NCBI GenBank assembly: GCA_001970955.1
Contig: MPUH01000132.1
Location: 34,084-98,083, forward strand
DNA length: 64,000 bases
Source: Stentor coeruleus
Taxonomy: Eukaryota; Ciliophora; Heterotrichea; Heterotrichida; Stentoridae
Direction of reading: 5' to 3'
Shown piece after piece: positions 9,196 through 18,782 of the stretch. The first letter of the stretch is position 1. The number at the start of each line of letters is the position of its first letter. Below the pieces are notes generated by a model. That model saw only the letters and a list, made by a program, of their open reading frames with translations. It made no database searches and was not told the DNA's origin. A program made the position numbers and the translations under genes.

Positions 9196-11297
9196 CTATT
9201 CTGTGCATGAACAAAACTCAGGCCTTATCCCTGCAGAACTTGCTCTAACTTCACACGGTCCAGCATAAGAGTCTATTCTAGAAATCGACAATATCTATAT
9301 ATATCATACCCTTGCCTTAATTTTATATTGATCAAAGCTAAGATTTTCATATCGAAACTTAGCCCCATTACCACTCATTTCCTGCTCATCTGAAGCTAAA
9401 ACCATAGTAACAGAAAATTTCATCCCTTTTTGTGTATCAGATTCTAATTCAAACTTTATGATTTCTTCTACGTTATTAAGTCCTGTTTGGAAGACTTTAC
9501 TAACGGATGAAATGCTAATTTTTTTGCATATTTTTCCTTGGGCATGCAAAGGCGATGAATAAGCTAAAGAGTTTATTAAATTCTCTGAATAATCTTTCAA
9601 ACTTTTAATGAGCTCAGTCATTTTGTGGCTGAATTTGGTTATTTCTATCATTTTGTAACAAGAACATTCCCAAGTATTAATTCCAGCTCTAGGACAAGTT
9701 CGTGATTTTGGTGAAATTTCAGTGAGTAAGTTTATTGAATAAGGATTTGATTCTTCAATGTTTTCTAAATGCAAAACTGTCTTTCTGTAATCGATTTTAG
9801 TGACTAATCTTTGAGTATTAGTTGATAGTGCCCAATAAGAATAAGGGTATTGAGAAAGTAAAGATTCGCTAGCAATTAAAAAGAAAGCTGGAAGTTTACG
9901 TTCTTGATAAGCTGCTATATCTCTGAGAGAGTGCCCATATCGCATTCCATGATCAGCTTGGAGAAATAATAAAATATCATAATCATCTTTGTATTTTTTC
10001 AAGAAATTTTCTAAATATACTGTTAGGTCGTTGTTTAAAGTTATTGCATGTTGACCTGTGTATTCATGGGCTGCACTTAAATGTATGTATAGAAGTAAAT
10101 TTGCCCCAAGATTATCATCTATTATATTGTCTGTATAATTTAATAGATAATAATGAGATTGATGCCCACCAATGCAACGTTGCATAGATTCTAGCTTACC
10201 GAATTTGTTTTCTGTAAACTTTTCTACTGCACAATAGAACTGACTAGCAGAATAGTCTACATTTGGATTTTTGCCTATATAATCAATGAAATTGCCATCA
10301 CAGTCTTCCAAGCCAATTAATGAAATATATCCTTTTTTCCTTAATATATTCCATAAAGCTTTATCTCCAAGAATATCTCCATTATACATTTCTTTAAATT
10401 TTTTTGGCTTTACATCACCAGAAAAAATAGGCACTTGGTTTCCAGGCGAATTATCTCCTTGATTGTTATGCAGTTTAAAATCAAATGCATGAAAACTAGA
10501 ATTTTTGTTCAGAGAATTCATAAAATCAACAACTTTAGGAAGCTTTCTAAAAAAATGCCTTCGTGAAAAGGAATCCAAAGTAAGAAAATATATCAACTTT
10601 GGTTTTCCTTGCTTATTCGCTAATGCATTCAAATATCAAAATACTATAATGCAAAGTCAAATACTGTTTTATTAAAAATTGGAGACATAGAAGCCTGCAT
10701 ATAAGAATCACCATCTGATTCACAGCTTCCAAGACCAAACTCTATTTTTTTTGAAGATACGGGCCCATTGTAATCATGAACATCCCAACCTTTAAGGCCT
10801 TCTTCACGAGAAACAAATTTATACTTACCATAAGGACCAACAACATATTTATCATTTTCGCCATTAGGACAATCCATATAGAGTTTTTGATTTTTTCTGT
10901 CAATATGCAAATAAGTATCGTTTTGCTTGTTTTTTTCTGAACACTTTGGATATTCTTTAAATGGATAAACTTCATTTCCTTTTTCAATTGTGTATCCAAA
11001 ACTGTCAGGTTGGCATGCGAGACCTAAATTTTTAATATTATCTGTATCATCTATGTAGAAATCTTTAGGCTTATATACAAAATCTTCATTTCTTATTGGT
11101 GTTATGAGATCTTCGTCTGATTCAGCTTGCTTTACTAATGGCATTGTTATTGTGGTCACACTTGGATTATTTACAGAGTAAAACCTTGGACAAAGGGTAT
11201 GATATTCTCTTCGGATAGTGTGAGAACTTAAGTAAAATGTATAAATAATGTCAAAGTAAGCGAGCAACAATACTATTAAAATGCAAGATTTTAACAT
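9196..11297 (-). CDS. DUF229 (sulfatase/alkaline-phosphatase-fold) lumenal protein, internal break
   Basis: Two minus-strand frames form one protein. The first (11297 down to 10644) starts with a hydrophobic signal/anchor (about residues 4-22), then a Cys-containing lumenal region. The second (about 10632 to 9310) carries the phosphatase-like core: FLTLDSFSRRHF near its start (nucleophile region of DUF229) and FLQADHGMRYG (metal-binding DHG). It continues through a 15-nt intron (9295-9309) into a 33-codon last exon with SAGIRPEFCSC, ending TAG at 9196-9198. The halves are out of frame by one base. The only GT-AG removal I found that restores frame is 10612-10664 (53 nt), unlike the 15-nt introns seen elsewhere; a frameshift is the alternative. 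The substrate is unknown for this family. Confidence 0.75.
9295..9309 (-). other. 15-nt intron, DUF229 gene
   Basis: GTATGATATATATAG on the minus strand. It carries the in-frame TGA that otherwise ends the frame. Removing it extends the protein by 33 residues with Cys-rich, DUF229-like C-terminal sequence. A lies at intron position 10. Confidence 0.85.
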
Positions 11298-11368
11298 TAT
11301 ATAGCTAAATAAAACCTTAAATTTTATGTTAGAACTCTTCTAAATGGCACGTATAATTCCAAGTTTTA

Positions 11369-12424
11369 ATGAATAAAGACGAGGCTGAAAGATGTATTGA
11401 TTTAGGCAAGCAAGCAATGCAGAAAGGAGATAAAGATAAAGCAATAAGACTATTTCAGAAGTCTTTAAGCCTCCATCCAACAGATGAAGCGAGGAAGTGG
11501 CTAAAAGCTGCAGCAGAATTAACTCAAACATATGTGAGAAAAGAGCCAGCTCCAGCACAAGAACCACAGAAACCAGCGCCTCAGAAGTTTACTGCTGAAC
11601 AAGAAAAAAGGTGTAAAGATATACTTGGAAAAAATGATTATTACGATATCCTTGGACTACCAAAAACAGCATCACAAGATGATATTAAAAAAGCTTATAG
11701 AAAACTAGCCCTAAAACTTCATCCTGATAAAAATCATGCCCCGAGCGCTAGTGAGGCTTTTAAAAAAATCAACAAGTCATTTGCCTGCTTGAGTGATGAA
11801 ACTAAAAGAAGAACATATGATCAAACAGGCCAAGAAGAAGTCCATGGCATACAAATGAACGGTTTCAATGCTGGTGATGCAGATTTTGCAGAGCATGTAT
11901 TTCGAGAGTTCTTTGGCGAGAGTTTTTTTCCCCAACAAGGGTTCCACAGAGTTTACAGAACATATAATTTCGGTCATAATATGAACCGTCCATATGAAAA
12001 CCAAGATCGTGGTGGAAATAGGATACCTTTTCTCCAGCTTTTACCAATACTTATCCTTATTCTTATATCTTTGACATCTAATCTATCATGGAATTCTGAG
12101 CCATTTGCCCTTCATTACACACCAAAATATTCTGTAAAGAAAATCACTGAGAATCTAAAAGTTGAATATTATCTTGAGCCTTATTATGCAAAAGATTTAA
12201 CAATTACAGAGCGGGTCAAACTAGAAGAAAATGTTGAACTTGCATATTTAAGATTTTTGGAGAAGGAATGCGAGATGCAAAAAAACAAAAAAACTAATTT
12301 TTTGAAAAAAGCAAATTATTATAAAGGAACTACTGGAAAACAGTATAGTGAGTATGCAGAAAATGTAGATTTGTCTTCATGCGATAATCTGCAAGATCTT
12401 TTAGAAAGAAGAAGAGGACATTAG
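11369..12424 (+). CDS. DNAJB12/DNAJB14-type ER membrane J-protein
   Basis: 351 residues. The order is diagnostic of the DNAJB12/14 group. An N-terminal TPR-like motif (about residues 4-50: EAERCIDLGKQAMQKGDKDK) is followed by a Pro/Ala linker and a J domain at about 90-154 with the HPD tripeptide at 118-120. Then come a Gly/Asn/Phe linker, one membrane segment (about 222-242, LLPILILILISL) and a C-terminal DUF1977 domain. Known for the family: it recruits Hsp70 to the cytosolic face of the ER for membrane-protein quality control. The gene starts only 71 bp from the divergent DUF229 gene, so the two probably share a bidirectional promoter region. Stop TAG. Confidence 0.92.
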   Translation: MNKDEAERCIDLGKQAMQKGDKDKAIRLFQKSLSLHPTDEARKWLKAAAELTQTYVRKEPAPAQEPQKPAPQKFTAEQEKRCKDILGKNDYYDILGLPKTASQDDIKKAYRKLALKLHPDKNHAPSASEAFKKINKSFACLSDETKRRTYDQTGQEEVHGIQMNGFNAGDADFAEHVFREFFGESFFPQQGFHRVYRTYNFGHNMNRPYENQDRGGNRIPFLQLLPILILILISLTSNLSWNSEPFALHYTPKYSVKKITENLKVEYYLEPYYAKDLTITERVKLEENVELAYLRFLEKECEMQKNKKTNFLKKANYYKGTTGKQYSEYAENVDLSSCDNLQDLLERRRGH

Positions 12425-14010
12425 TAATAGCAAGTGATGGATATATTAATTTAGGATTACTTTTTGTATTTTGGTTTTTTAAACAAGTATTAAAGAAAAT
12501 ATTGAATAGTTATCTTAAAAATTTAATTTGAGCTTGATTAAATCTTTGGAATGCGAGTTCAAGATTTCTATAAATATTCCAGGCTTTTTTGATTTAAGAT
12601 ATGCAAAATTAACAAAATCCCTTAGAATAAATAATAGTGGACTTTCTTGTTGTATGAAAAACATTTATAAGAATTTCTTTATTCAATAAAAAACTCAATT
12701 TGCAATATCCTTTTCTGAGTAATCATAAAAATATATAGTATAGTTCAAATTTGCTCTATAAAAATTAAGAAAATCTTTCAGAAGGCTTAAAAAGTTATAC
12801 AAATCATTTCTCTTAAAATTTCAATCTTCATCAGAGCTAGCAATTACTACTTGCATGGAATTATATAGTTTATTATGATTTCAAAGCATCTTATCTGGTT
12901 TTACCACATTTTTTAACAGCAAACTCTAAATCCTATTGCCTTATTTTTCTCAGAGCCTTCAGACCTAAAAAAAGTCAGCAATTTATTCCTATTTGGTTCT
13001 TCAAGGTAAAGAAAATCTATAGCTTATTTCAATATTTTTAACGCTTCCTGTGTAGCTGATTTCTCTAAATGTAACTTTGCTAAAGAACTTTACTCATTAT
13101 GCCAAAATAATTTTAATAAAAAGCAAGTCATTGATTTGCTATAATTAAATTATGATTCGAAACTAAATCCTTAGAATATTACTAGAAATAATTTTGCTGA
13201 AATTAGAAAATCTTGGCAATAGCCTTAGAACTAGCAGGGTAAATACGTATTCTTGATGTTGGGAAATATATTGAAGGCCATGCAAACTTAAAAAGTGATG
13301 CAGAAATCAAAATACTTATAAAAGTTGGTGGCGAATTTATTATACTTGATGAAATATCTTATATTTGGGTTAGTTTTAGATTATGTTTACTATTTAAGTC
13401 TTGTTGATAGCCTTTTTCCAAGCAATTTTATATAAAGGAATGGAAAGTTAAAAATCTAAATAGAATTGATTTTTCCTATCAAATTTTGGTAAGAGAGAAT
13501 ACTTCTATTATATTTATATAAAATAAAACACTTACTAACCAGGAGTAAGTGACTGAGGATTTGTATTCATTATTACTTAGTTAGTTAGCCGTAAGGTAAA
13601 TAGGATATGAGTCTGCTTTTGAGCTACCAAAATCAGATATTGTTGTACTTGCCAAGTTTTGTAAGTTGAGTAGGGTATTATAATATGGATAAAGGTTTTG
13701 TGATAAAGGATTTAGCTAAAATTATTTTTTAATAGCTTTTGATAATTTTTATTATTTATTCAAGAGAACTAGTATGCAAGGCTTAGTATCATAAATTTGA
13801 TTATCAGCTTAATTTATACGATAAAGAGTATATGTATCAAAAATGATAATATTTAAGTAAAAAGGATTTTGAATATATAAATTGAAAATAACAACAGAAC
13901 TCATAGAGCAAAGGCATAAAGTTATGTAGTATGAAAATAAATATAATAGGGAAAAAAATTGGTTCGATAATTAAACTATTTTTGCTTAATTAAATTGGGT
14001 TACTTACATA
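12425..14010. other. Gene-poor region with protein-like fragments
   Basis: No intact gene. Two plus-strand frames look like fragments of former genes: 12525-12689 (54 codons, contains AKLTKSLRINNSGL, faintly leucine-rich-repeat-like) and about 13207-13409 (contains LDVGKYIEGHANLKSDAEIK, interrupted by one TAA). Neither has a good start and neither can be named. The rest is AT-rich without visible structure. Confidence 0.35.
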
Positions 14011-14445
14011 TTAGAATAATTTGCACCCACACGCAACAAAATTCTTATCCTGATTAAGCAGTTTTGAATCTGAATTATCATAAATAGATGGGATGTCGTC
14101 AATCTGGAAGTTCAGTAGTTCTTCTAAAACTAATGCACTTCGTTCTAATTCGTCATTGTTTTCACAGTCTTCAGTGCTTAAAGTTATGTTTTCCCTAGGG
14201 AAGTACTTATCAAAAGGATCAAAATTAATGATACTTTTGAAATTTGGTGTGTTTTGTCCTTCTGAAATTCCATCAGATTGAATGCTTGAAATAGCTTCAG
14301 TACAGAACTTGATTTCAGCAGTTTCTGAATAACCTCCAGGAAAAGTGTTGCTTTTTCTAAAATTTGGACTTATAAGAATGGAATTATCAGGATTCCCAAA
14401 CGATGGAGAAGTAAGATGCTTTGCTATAGGTATTCTGTGAGCCAT
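14011..14445 (-). CDS. CaaX-tailed small protein, paralogue 1
   Basis: 144 residues, first of three related minus-strand genes spaced about 1.1 kb apart. It shares with the others a start MA(H/R)(R/K), a hydrophilic Ser-rich body with an FRKSNTF element (RKSISFS and KRSISFS in the paralogues) and a C-terminus CGCKLF just before TAA. The last four residues, CKLF, fit a CaaX prenylation box with X=Phe, and the Cys two residues upstream could be acylated. Known: CaaX boxes ending in Phe (for example CVIF of the Ras protein TC21) are accepted by prenyltransferases. Inference: a membrane-anchored soluble protein. It is the most divergent of the three. No catalytic domain is seen and the function is unknown. 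Confidence 0.75.
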   Translation of the reverse strand: MAHRIPIAKHLTSPSFGNPDNSILISPNFRKSNTFPGGYSETAEIKFCTEAISSIQSDGISEGQNTPNFKSIINFDPFDKYFPRENITLSTEDCENNDELERSALVLEELLNFQIDDIPSIYDNSDSKLLNQDKNFVACGCKLF

Positions 14446-15104
14446 TATGCACTATTATAAATAAGTTTATAATCTCCATTAAAATGAATTCAAAACTACT
14501 TAAAAATATTAATCGAATTCTAACTGCTTTTAGACACTTCTCATCAAAAATCGATTCTGTAAACAAATTTTTTAGCCCAGCTTGCAGATTTTAGGAGACT
14601 TTGCAGACGATAAGCAGAGATCTTGAAATTTGCGGGAAAATTTGCATTTCATGGTTTGTGAATTTAAATTTAAAGAAAGTAATGCAGATTCTATGATTTC
14701 ATAAGGTCTATATATAGCTAAAAAAAAGATTTTAAGTCTTGAATTTATCATTGCTTCTCATTATTCGACTTTTTCCCATAATCTTTCCTTTTAATATACT
14801 TCTTCTCTCCTGTTTGCAAGAATAAGATTCAATTAAAGTCAAATTTGATGTGAAATTGTTCAATAACAGATCAAAAAAGCATAACTATTAAAAATTTAAA
14901 ATTAGGACTGCTAGAAATTTTACTAGGGAAAAATTATGTAGGTCCTTAGTCCCAGGTTTCCCTAAAATTTCTAAATTTTGTGGGGTTTAAGGTAAACCCT
15001 ACTAATAATTAAATAAAAATCTTTTATTCGAATTTTTAAGCAACCTTCATCAATATCGATTAGAAAATTTTATAACTTTATAAATTATAAGTTATAGGCT
15101 AGGT
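14446..15104. other. Spacer between CaaX paralogues 1 and 2
   Basis: AT-rich, without a gene. It contains the pair of inverted repeats listed at 14913-14999. Confidence 0.5.
14913..14999. other. Two adjacent stem-loop-forming inverted repeats
   Basis: Arm 14913-14931 (AGAAATTTTACTAGGGAAA) is nearly complementary to 14957-14972 (TTTCCCTAAAATTTCT), with a loop of about 25 nt. Immediately after it, 14983-14989 (GGGTTTA) and 14993-14999 (TAAACCC) form a perfect 7-bp stem with a 3-nt loop. The element is unusually GC-rich for its surroundings. It lies 100-190 bp downstream of the paralogue 2 stop codon. It could be a structured 3' element, a small RNA or a remnant of a short mobile element. Confidence 0.4.
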
Positions 15105-15539
15105 TTAAAATATATTGCAGCTGCAAATTGTATTTGAATTGCTCTGTGGGCCAATACAAAACAGCTCTAATACTTCCTCGGTTTTTAAAGTATCCCTTTC
15201 AGTGATTTCTTCTTTACAAGGAAATACTAAGACCTTTTTTTGTCTCATTCCATTTGAATCCTGCTCATCAGGTACTAATTCATGGGTTTCATCTAAAATA
15301 CGTTTTTCAAAAGCTGGAAAATCTACTGTATTGCAAAACCTTGGGGTACAAGTATCTTCGAAATTAATCTCACATGTTTCAGCTAAGCTTTTCACATGCA
15401 GGCGAAGGTTAAAATTTTCAGAGTTTTCTTCTGAGAAGGATATACTTTTTCTGATTTGGGATGCAAAAATATCATTTTCATTTGTGATATCGTGAATTGG
15501 TAGAGTTAAGTGCTTTCCTTTGTGCTCTTTTCGGGCCAT
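15105..15539 (-). CDS. CaaX-tailed small protein, paralogue 2
   Basis: 144 residues, ATG to TAA. Closest in its features to paralogue 3: N-terminus MARKEHKGKHLTLPI (paralogue 3 MARRELKPKQLSAPI), RKSISFSEENSE, a TCTPRFC element, KVLVFPCKEE (paralogue 3 KVMVFPIKES) and a C-terminus CSCNIF. CNIF fits a CaaX box, with a second Cys at -6. The RKSxSF element resembles a basophilic kinase site. There is no signal peptide or membrane segment, so any membrane attachment would be by lipid. The tandem position and shared ends indicate local duplication. Function not recognised. Confidence 0.78.
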   Translation of the reverse strand: MARKEHKGKHLTLPIHDITNENDIFASQIRKSISFSEENSENFNLRLHVKSLAETCEINFEDTCTPRFCNTVDFPAFEKRILDETHELVPDEQDSNGMRQKKVLVFPCKEEITERDTLKTEEVLELFCIGPQSNSNTICSCNIF

Positions 15540-16247
15540 TTACTATTTAGATTTGCACTTTTTTTCCATTTTAGCCATTAGAATCGTTTTAAATTTTGTC
15601 TTATTTGAATGCATTATACTACAACATTTGTATATTTTTTCTGTTTGTTTAAGCCTAAATAATTCTGAATCATTAAAAAGTTATTAATTATAGTTATTAT
15701 CAAAAGTTTATGCTTAAAAATTGTATATTGAAATTATTAAGTTTAATGGGCTCAGTAACTGAACAATATCAAATTTCCTTAATAAGTCTTTAAAAAACTC
15801 AGATTTTGCTTCAATGATAAATCATAGATGCTAAATTTGATTGAAACTAATTACTAAACCTATTATAGTAATGAATATTATAAGCAATAGCAATTAAGCA
15901 ACATAATGCAAGTATTAAATCAGCAATCAACTTTCTTAAATTATAATTTCAATTGTCTATTCTAAGCAATAATATAAAATTCAAATAAACTCTTCACTTA
16001 ACTAAAAAGTTAAAATATCAACTTCATTAAAATTCTGAAAACAAAAATCAGTTAACTTATTTAATAATTACATAATATAATAAACCATAAAATCATCTTA
16101 AAATTCTTAAATACACTAATTATCTCTACTCACAAAAAACTTTGTATATTATTTTGTATTTTACCAATATGTTGAATTAATAATTTAGTAATGAATTATC
16201 AAAACATTGATAAAAATGCAGAATTATTATTACGTGATAAAAATCAA
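15540..16247. other. Spacer between CaaX paralogues 2 and 3
   Basis: About 700 bp of AT-rich DNA; no gene, repeat or structured element seen. Confidence 0.5.
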
Positions 16248-16685
16248 TTAAAATATTTGACACCCACAAAGCCTGTATACTCCTACATCATCCGAAGTAT
16301 ATGCTTCAATTGTATTTAACTTTTCCTTCTTTTTATTAAGATTTTGTAAACTTTCTTTAATAGGAAAAACCATTACCTTATTTCGTATGTGCTTTATATT
16401 TTCTTCTTCACAAGTATCATCTGCAAAATATTCGCCTAAAGATTCTTTTTCAATTACAAGAAAATCAGGTGCTGGACTAAAGCATGGAGTAGTTGAATTT
16501 TCAGCAAAGCATTTGACGGAAGTATCTGAGAAGTTCTGCACAAGTATCCAAGTAGAAAATGCCTCTGAGTTTTCTATAGAAAATGATATGCTTCTTTTTA
16601 GATTGTTTAGACAAAAATGATCTTTTTGATTAGCTCCTGTAATCGGTGCACTGAGTTGCTTTGGTTTAAGCTCTCTTCTAGCCAT
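16248..16685 (-). CDS. CaaX-tailed small protein, paralogue 3
   Basis: 145 residues, ATG to TAA. N-terminus MARRELKPKQLSAPI, then KRSISFSIENSEAF, STTPCFSPAPDF, KVMVFPIKES and a C-terminus CGCQIF. CQIF fits a CaaX box with Phe, as in the other two copies, with a nearby Cys for possible acylation. It is the most upstream member of the three-gene minus-strand array. The conserved blocks are the two ends, the RKSISF motif and the VFPxKE motif, while the intervening sequence drifts. This suggests a scaffold or adaptor rather than an enzyme. No known family is recognised. Confidence 0.78.
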   Translation of the reverse strand: MARRELKPKQLSAPITGANQKDHFCLNNLKRSISFSIENSEAFSTWILVQNFSDTSVKCFAENSTTPCFSPAPDFLVIEKESLGEYFADDTCEEENIKHIRNKVMVFPIKESLQNLNKKKEKLNTIEAYTSDDVGVYRLCGCQIF

Positions 16686-17435
16686 ATATATTATAATAAA
16701 TATGATTCATTAAGTATAACCGGGTTTATAATTTCAATGATTGTATACAGCGATTATGCTAGCACTATCTTTTATTTAGCATAACTTTAATAATTTGGAT
16801 AGACCAGCTCGTTTTTAGAGTTTTTGTAATAAATCTAATATTAATAATATGTATAGAAAAAATTAGGTAAATGTAAATATCTAATAAGTACTTGATTTTA
16901 ATAAAGGTACAAATACTAATCTTTGAATTCTGATTGTGGAAAATTTTAAATAACAGATAAAAATATTTTATTAAATACAAAGAATATGCTTAGAAATTTT
17001 TAAAAAATTTGGGTTTTACTTGTGTTATTTAATTAGATCCGGACAAAAATTATTGACCTCAAGCCTTATTTCATAATCACATGGTTATAAATAATGTTTT
17101 TATTACTAAATCAATACCGTAATTAGTATATAGTATAAATATAATCTTTGGCATAATTTTCATTGATAACTTCCAGGAATTCAAATAAATTTCAAGCTTC
17201 TTCATGTAAACATATGAAATTTTTGATAAAAACCTTCCTATTTTGAAAACAACAATTGAAAATTTTTGTTAGCGTTTGATGAGTAAGTGACACAGAAAAT
17301 GAAATCATAAATAAACTTAAGTAAAGCATCTCATCATTCAATGAATTATCAGAAGACTCAAATCACTTAACTTACCTTATCAGTGGGACTAACCAAATCT
17401 AAAAATCAGCTCTTGTTGCTAAAACTCTCTAATAA
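16686..17435. other. AT-rich intergenic region
   Basis: Upstream of the CaaX array. A 71-codon minus-strand frame (16765-16980) is made almost only of Ile/Lys/Tyr/Leu and is not convincing. Nothing else seen. Confidence 0.45.
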
Positions 17436-18152
17436 TTAATCGTCAATTGTTATAAAAAATTTATTCCTAAAGAAATAATTTTATATTAGTATTACTTTAG
17501 GTCAAAGATCTTATTCTTATTTCAATCGGAAGATTTCTGTATTGAAAAATACTTAAGAAAATTTTCAATCAGAGAAAATCTCAATTCTTGTGCTGATATC
17601 CAAAGTTTTATATTATATTACGATCTTGATAGATGATTTAGACCAAACAGCATCCTAAAATACATTAATAATTTGATTGAAGCAATTTTCTTGAAATATA
17701 AAAAACTTATAAGAATTTTAGATAAGTTTATTAACAAATGTCAAGAATACTATAAAAATATTCAAGGATGAAATTTTTGAGCTTTTACCTAAATGTGATG
17801 AATATATTTTAGACACAACGATTTTTCTTATGGAACATCATTGCCGGATAGAAGAGATATTGGATTTATTGACTATAAGTATTCTGGATTTGCTAATTTT
17901 TATCACAGAAATTCAATTTTTTTTCTTCAAATAACTATAGGCATATTCCTGGAGACAAAATAGCAATAGAGATACTACAGTTTTTATAGAAATTCTGATA
18001 TGACAAGAATTGATTCTGATGAGCTTTGGTATGATGCTAATCCAAGCAAGGAGTTTCTATCGTATGAATATCAATTTAGATGTACTTCTATGTTTAAATA
18101 CTTATTTATTCACAAGAAATTATTATTAAAATACAAGTGAGAAGTATTATAG
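17436..18152 (+). pseudogene. Unknown coding relic kept in one frame but broken by about ten stops
   Basis: One plus-strand frame reads as protein-like sequence for 239 codons. It is interrupted by TAG 17487, TGA 17634, 17769 and 17778, TAA 17790, TGA 17796 and 17799, TAG 17961 and 17967 and TGA 18138, and it ends at TAG 18150. Protein-like pieces include FCIEKYLRKFSIRENLNSC, YGTSLPDRRDIGFIDYKYS and RIDSDELWYDANPSKEFLS. No frameshift is needed along its length, which is unusual for a decayed gene. The stops could be substitutions (C to T, G to A) or, less likely, sense codons. There is no recognisable family and no clear ATG. Confidence 0.5.
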
Positions 18153-18782
18153 GATAAATCTTCTATTAATATATGTTTTAGATATTATAAAGCTTAAGCT
18201 AATAAAAGTATTTAATATTTTTTAAGTGTATTATGTCTAAGGTAATTACAATTTTAAAGATTTAGATTAAATTCTCATAATCTGCAAATGATGAGTTTAA
18301 ATTTTAAGTCCTACTAGTTGAAAGGCAATTAATTCATCCGTTTAATTTATAAAAGCTATGAAATTTGCTTTTCATGAATCTTTATCAATGCTATTCAACT
18401 AAAAAATAAAATACCAGAGTTTTTGATAGAATTAAAATCAAAGGGTAAAAGATAGGTATAGCTTTTAGAATATCAAACTATCTTTTCATTTATCTATCAA
18501 TTATATTAGAATTAATACTTTTTTTAGAGTAAAATTTAATACTAGCCTACATAAATTAAACATAAAAATAATATAATATGCATTCAAATCTTTTTAAGGC
18601 TAAAAAGTAAACAATTTACAAGCTTCAATTCAAGAAGTATATTATAAAGTTTAAAATTTTACTTGTATACCAAAAAAACTACTATATTTTTCCGCATAAA
18701 GCTCATACAATTCTTTAAATTAAAATATGCAAGAATTGTAGATAATTAACTCCATACCTTAACCCAGTTTAGTTTAAAATAA
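18153..18782. other. AT-rich upstream region of the kinase gene
   Basis: About 630 bp with no supported gene or repeat; presumably contains the kinase promoter. Confidence 0.45.

Noticed and set aside
10612-10664. Confident call of a 53-nt intron in the DUF229 gene
   Set aside because: It restores frame, but its length has no parallel among the introns seen; kept only as a possibility.
16765-16980. 71-codon minus-strand gene
   Set aside because: Almost entirely Ile, Lys, Leu, Tyr and Asn from AT-rich DNA; no protein-like pattern.
17436-18152. Idea that the whole genome uses a Condylostoma-like code with all three stops as sense codons
   Set aside because: About 27 long, conserved genes have no in-frame TAA, TAG or TGA, and they stop cleanly at TAA/TAG; only relics show internal stops.
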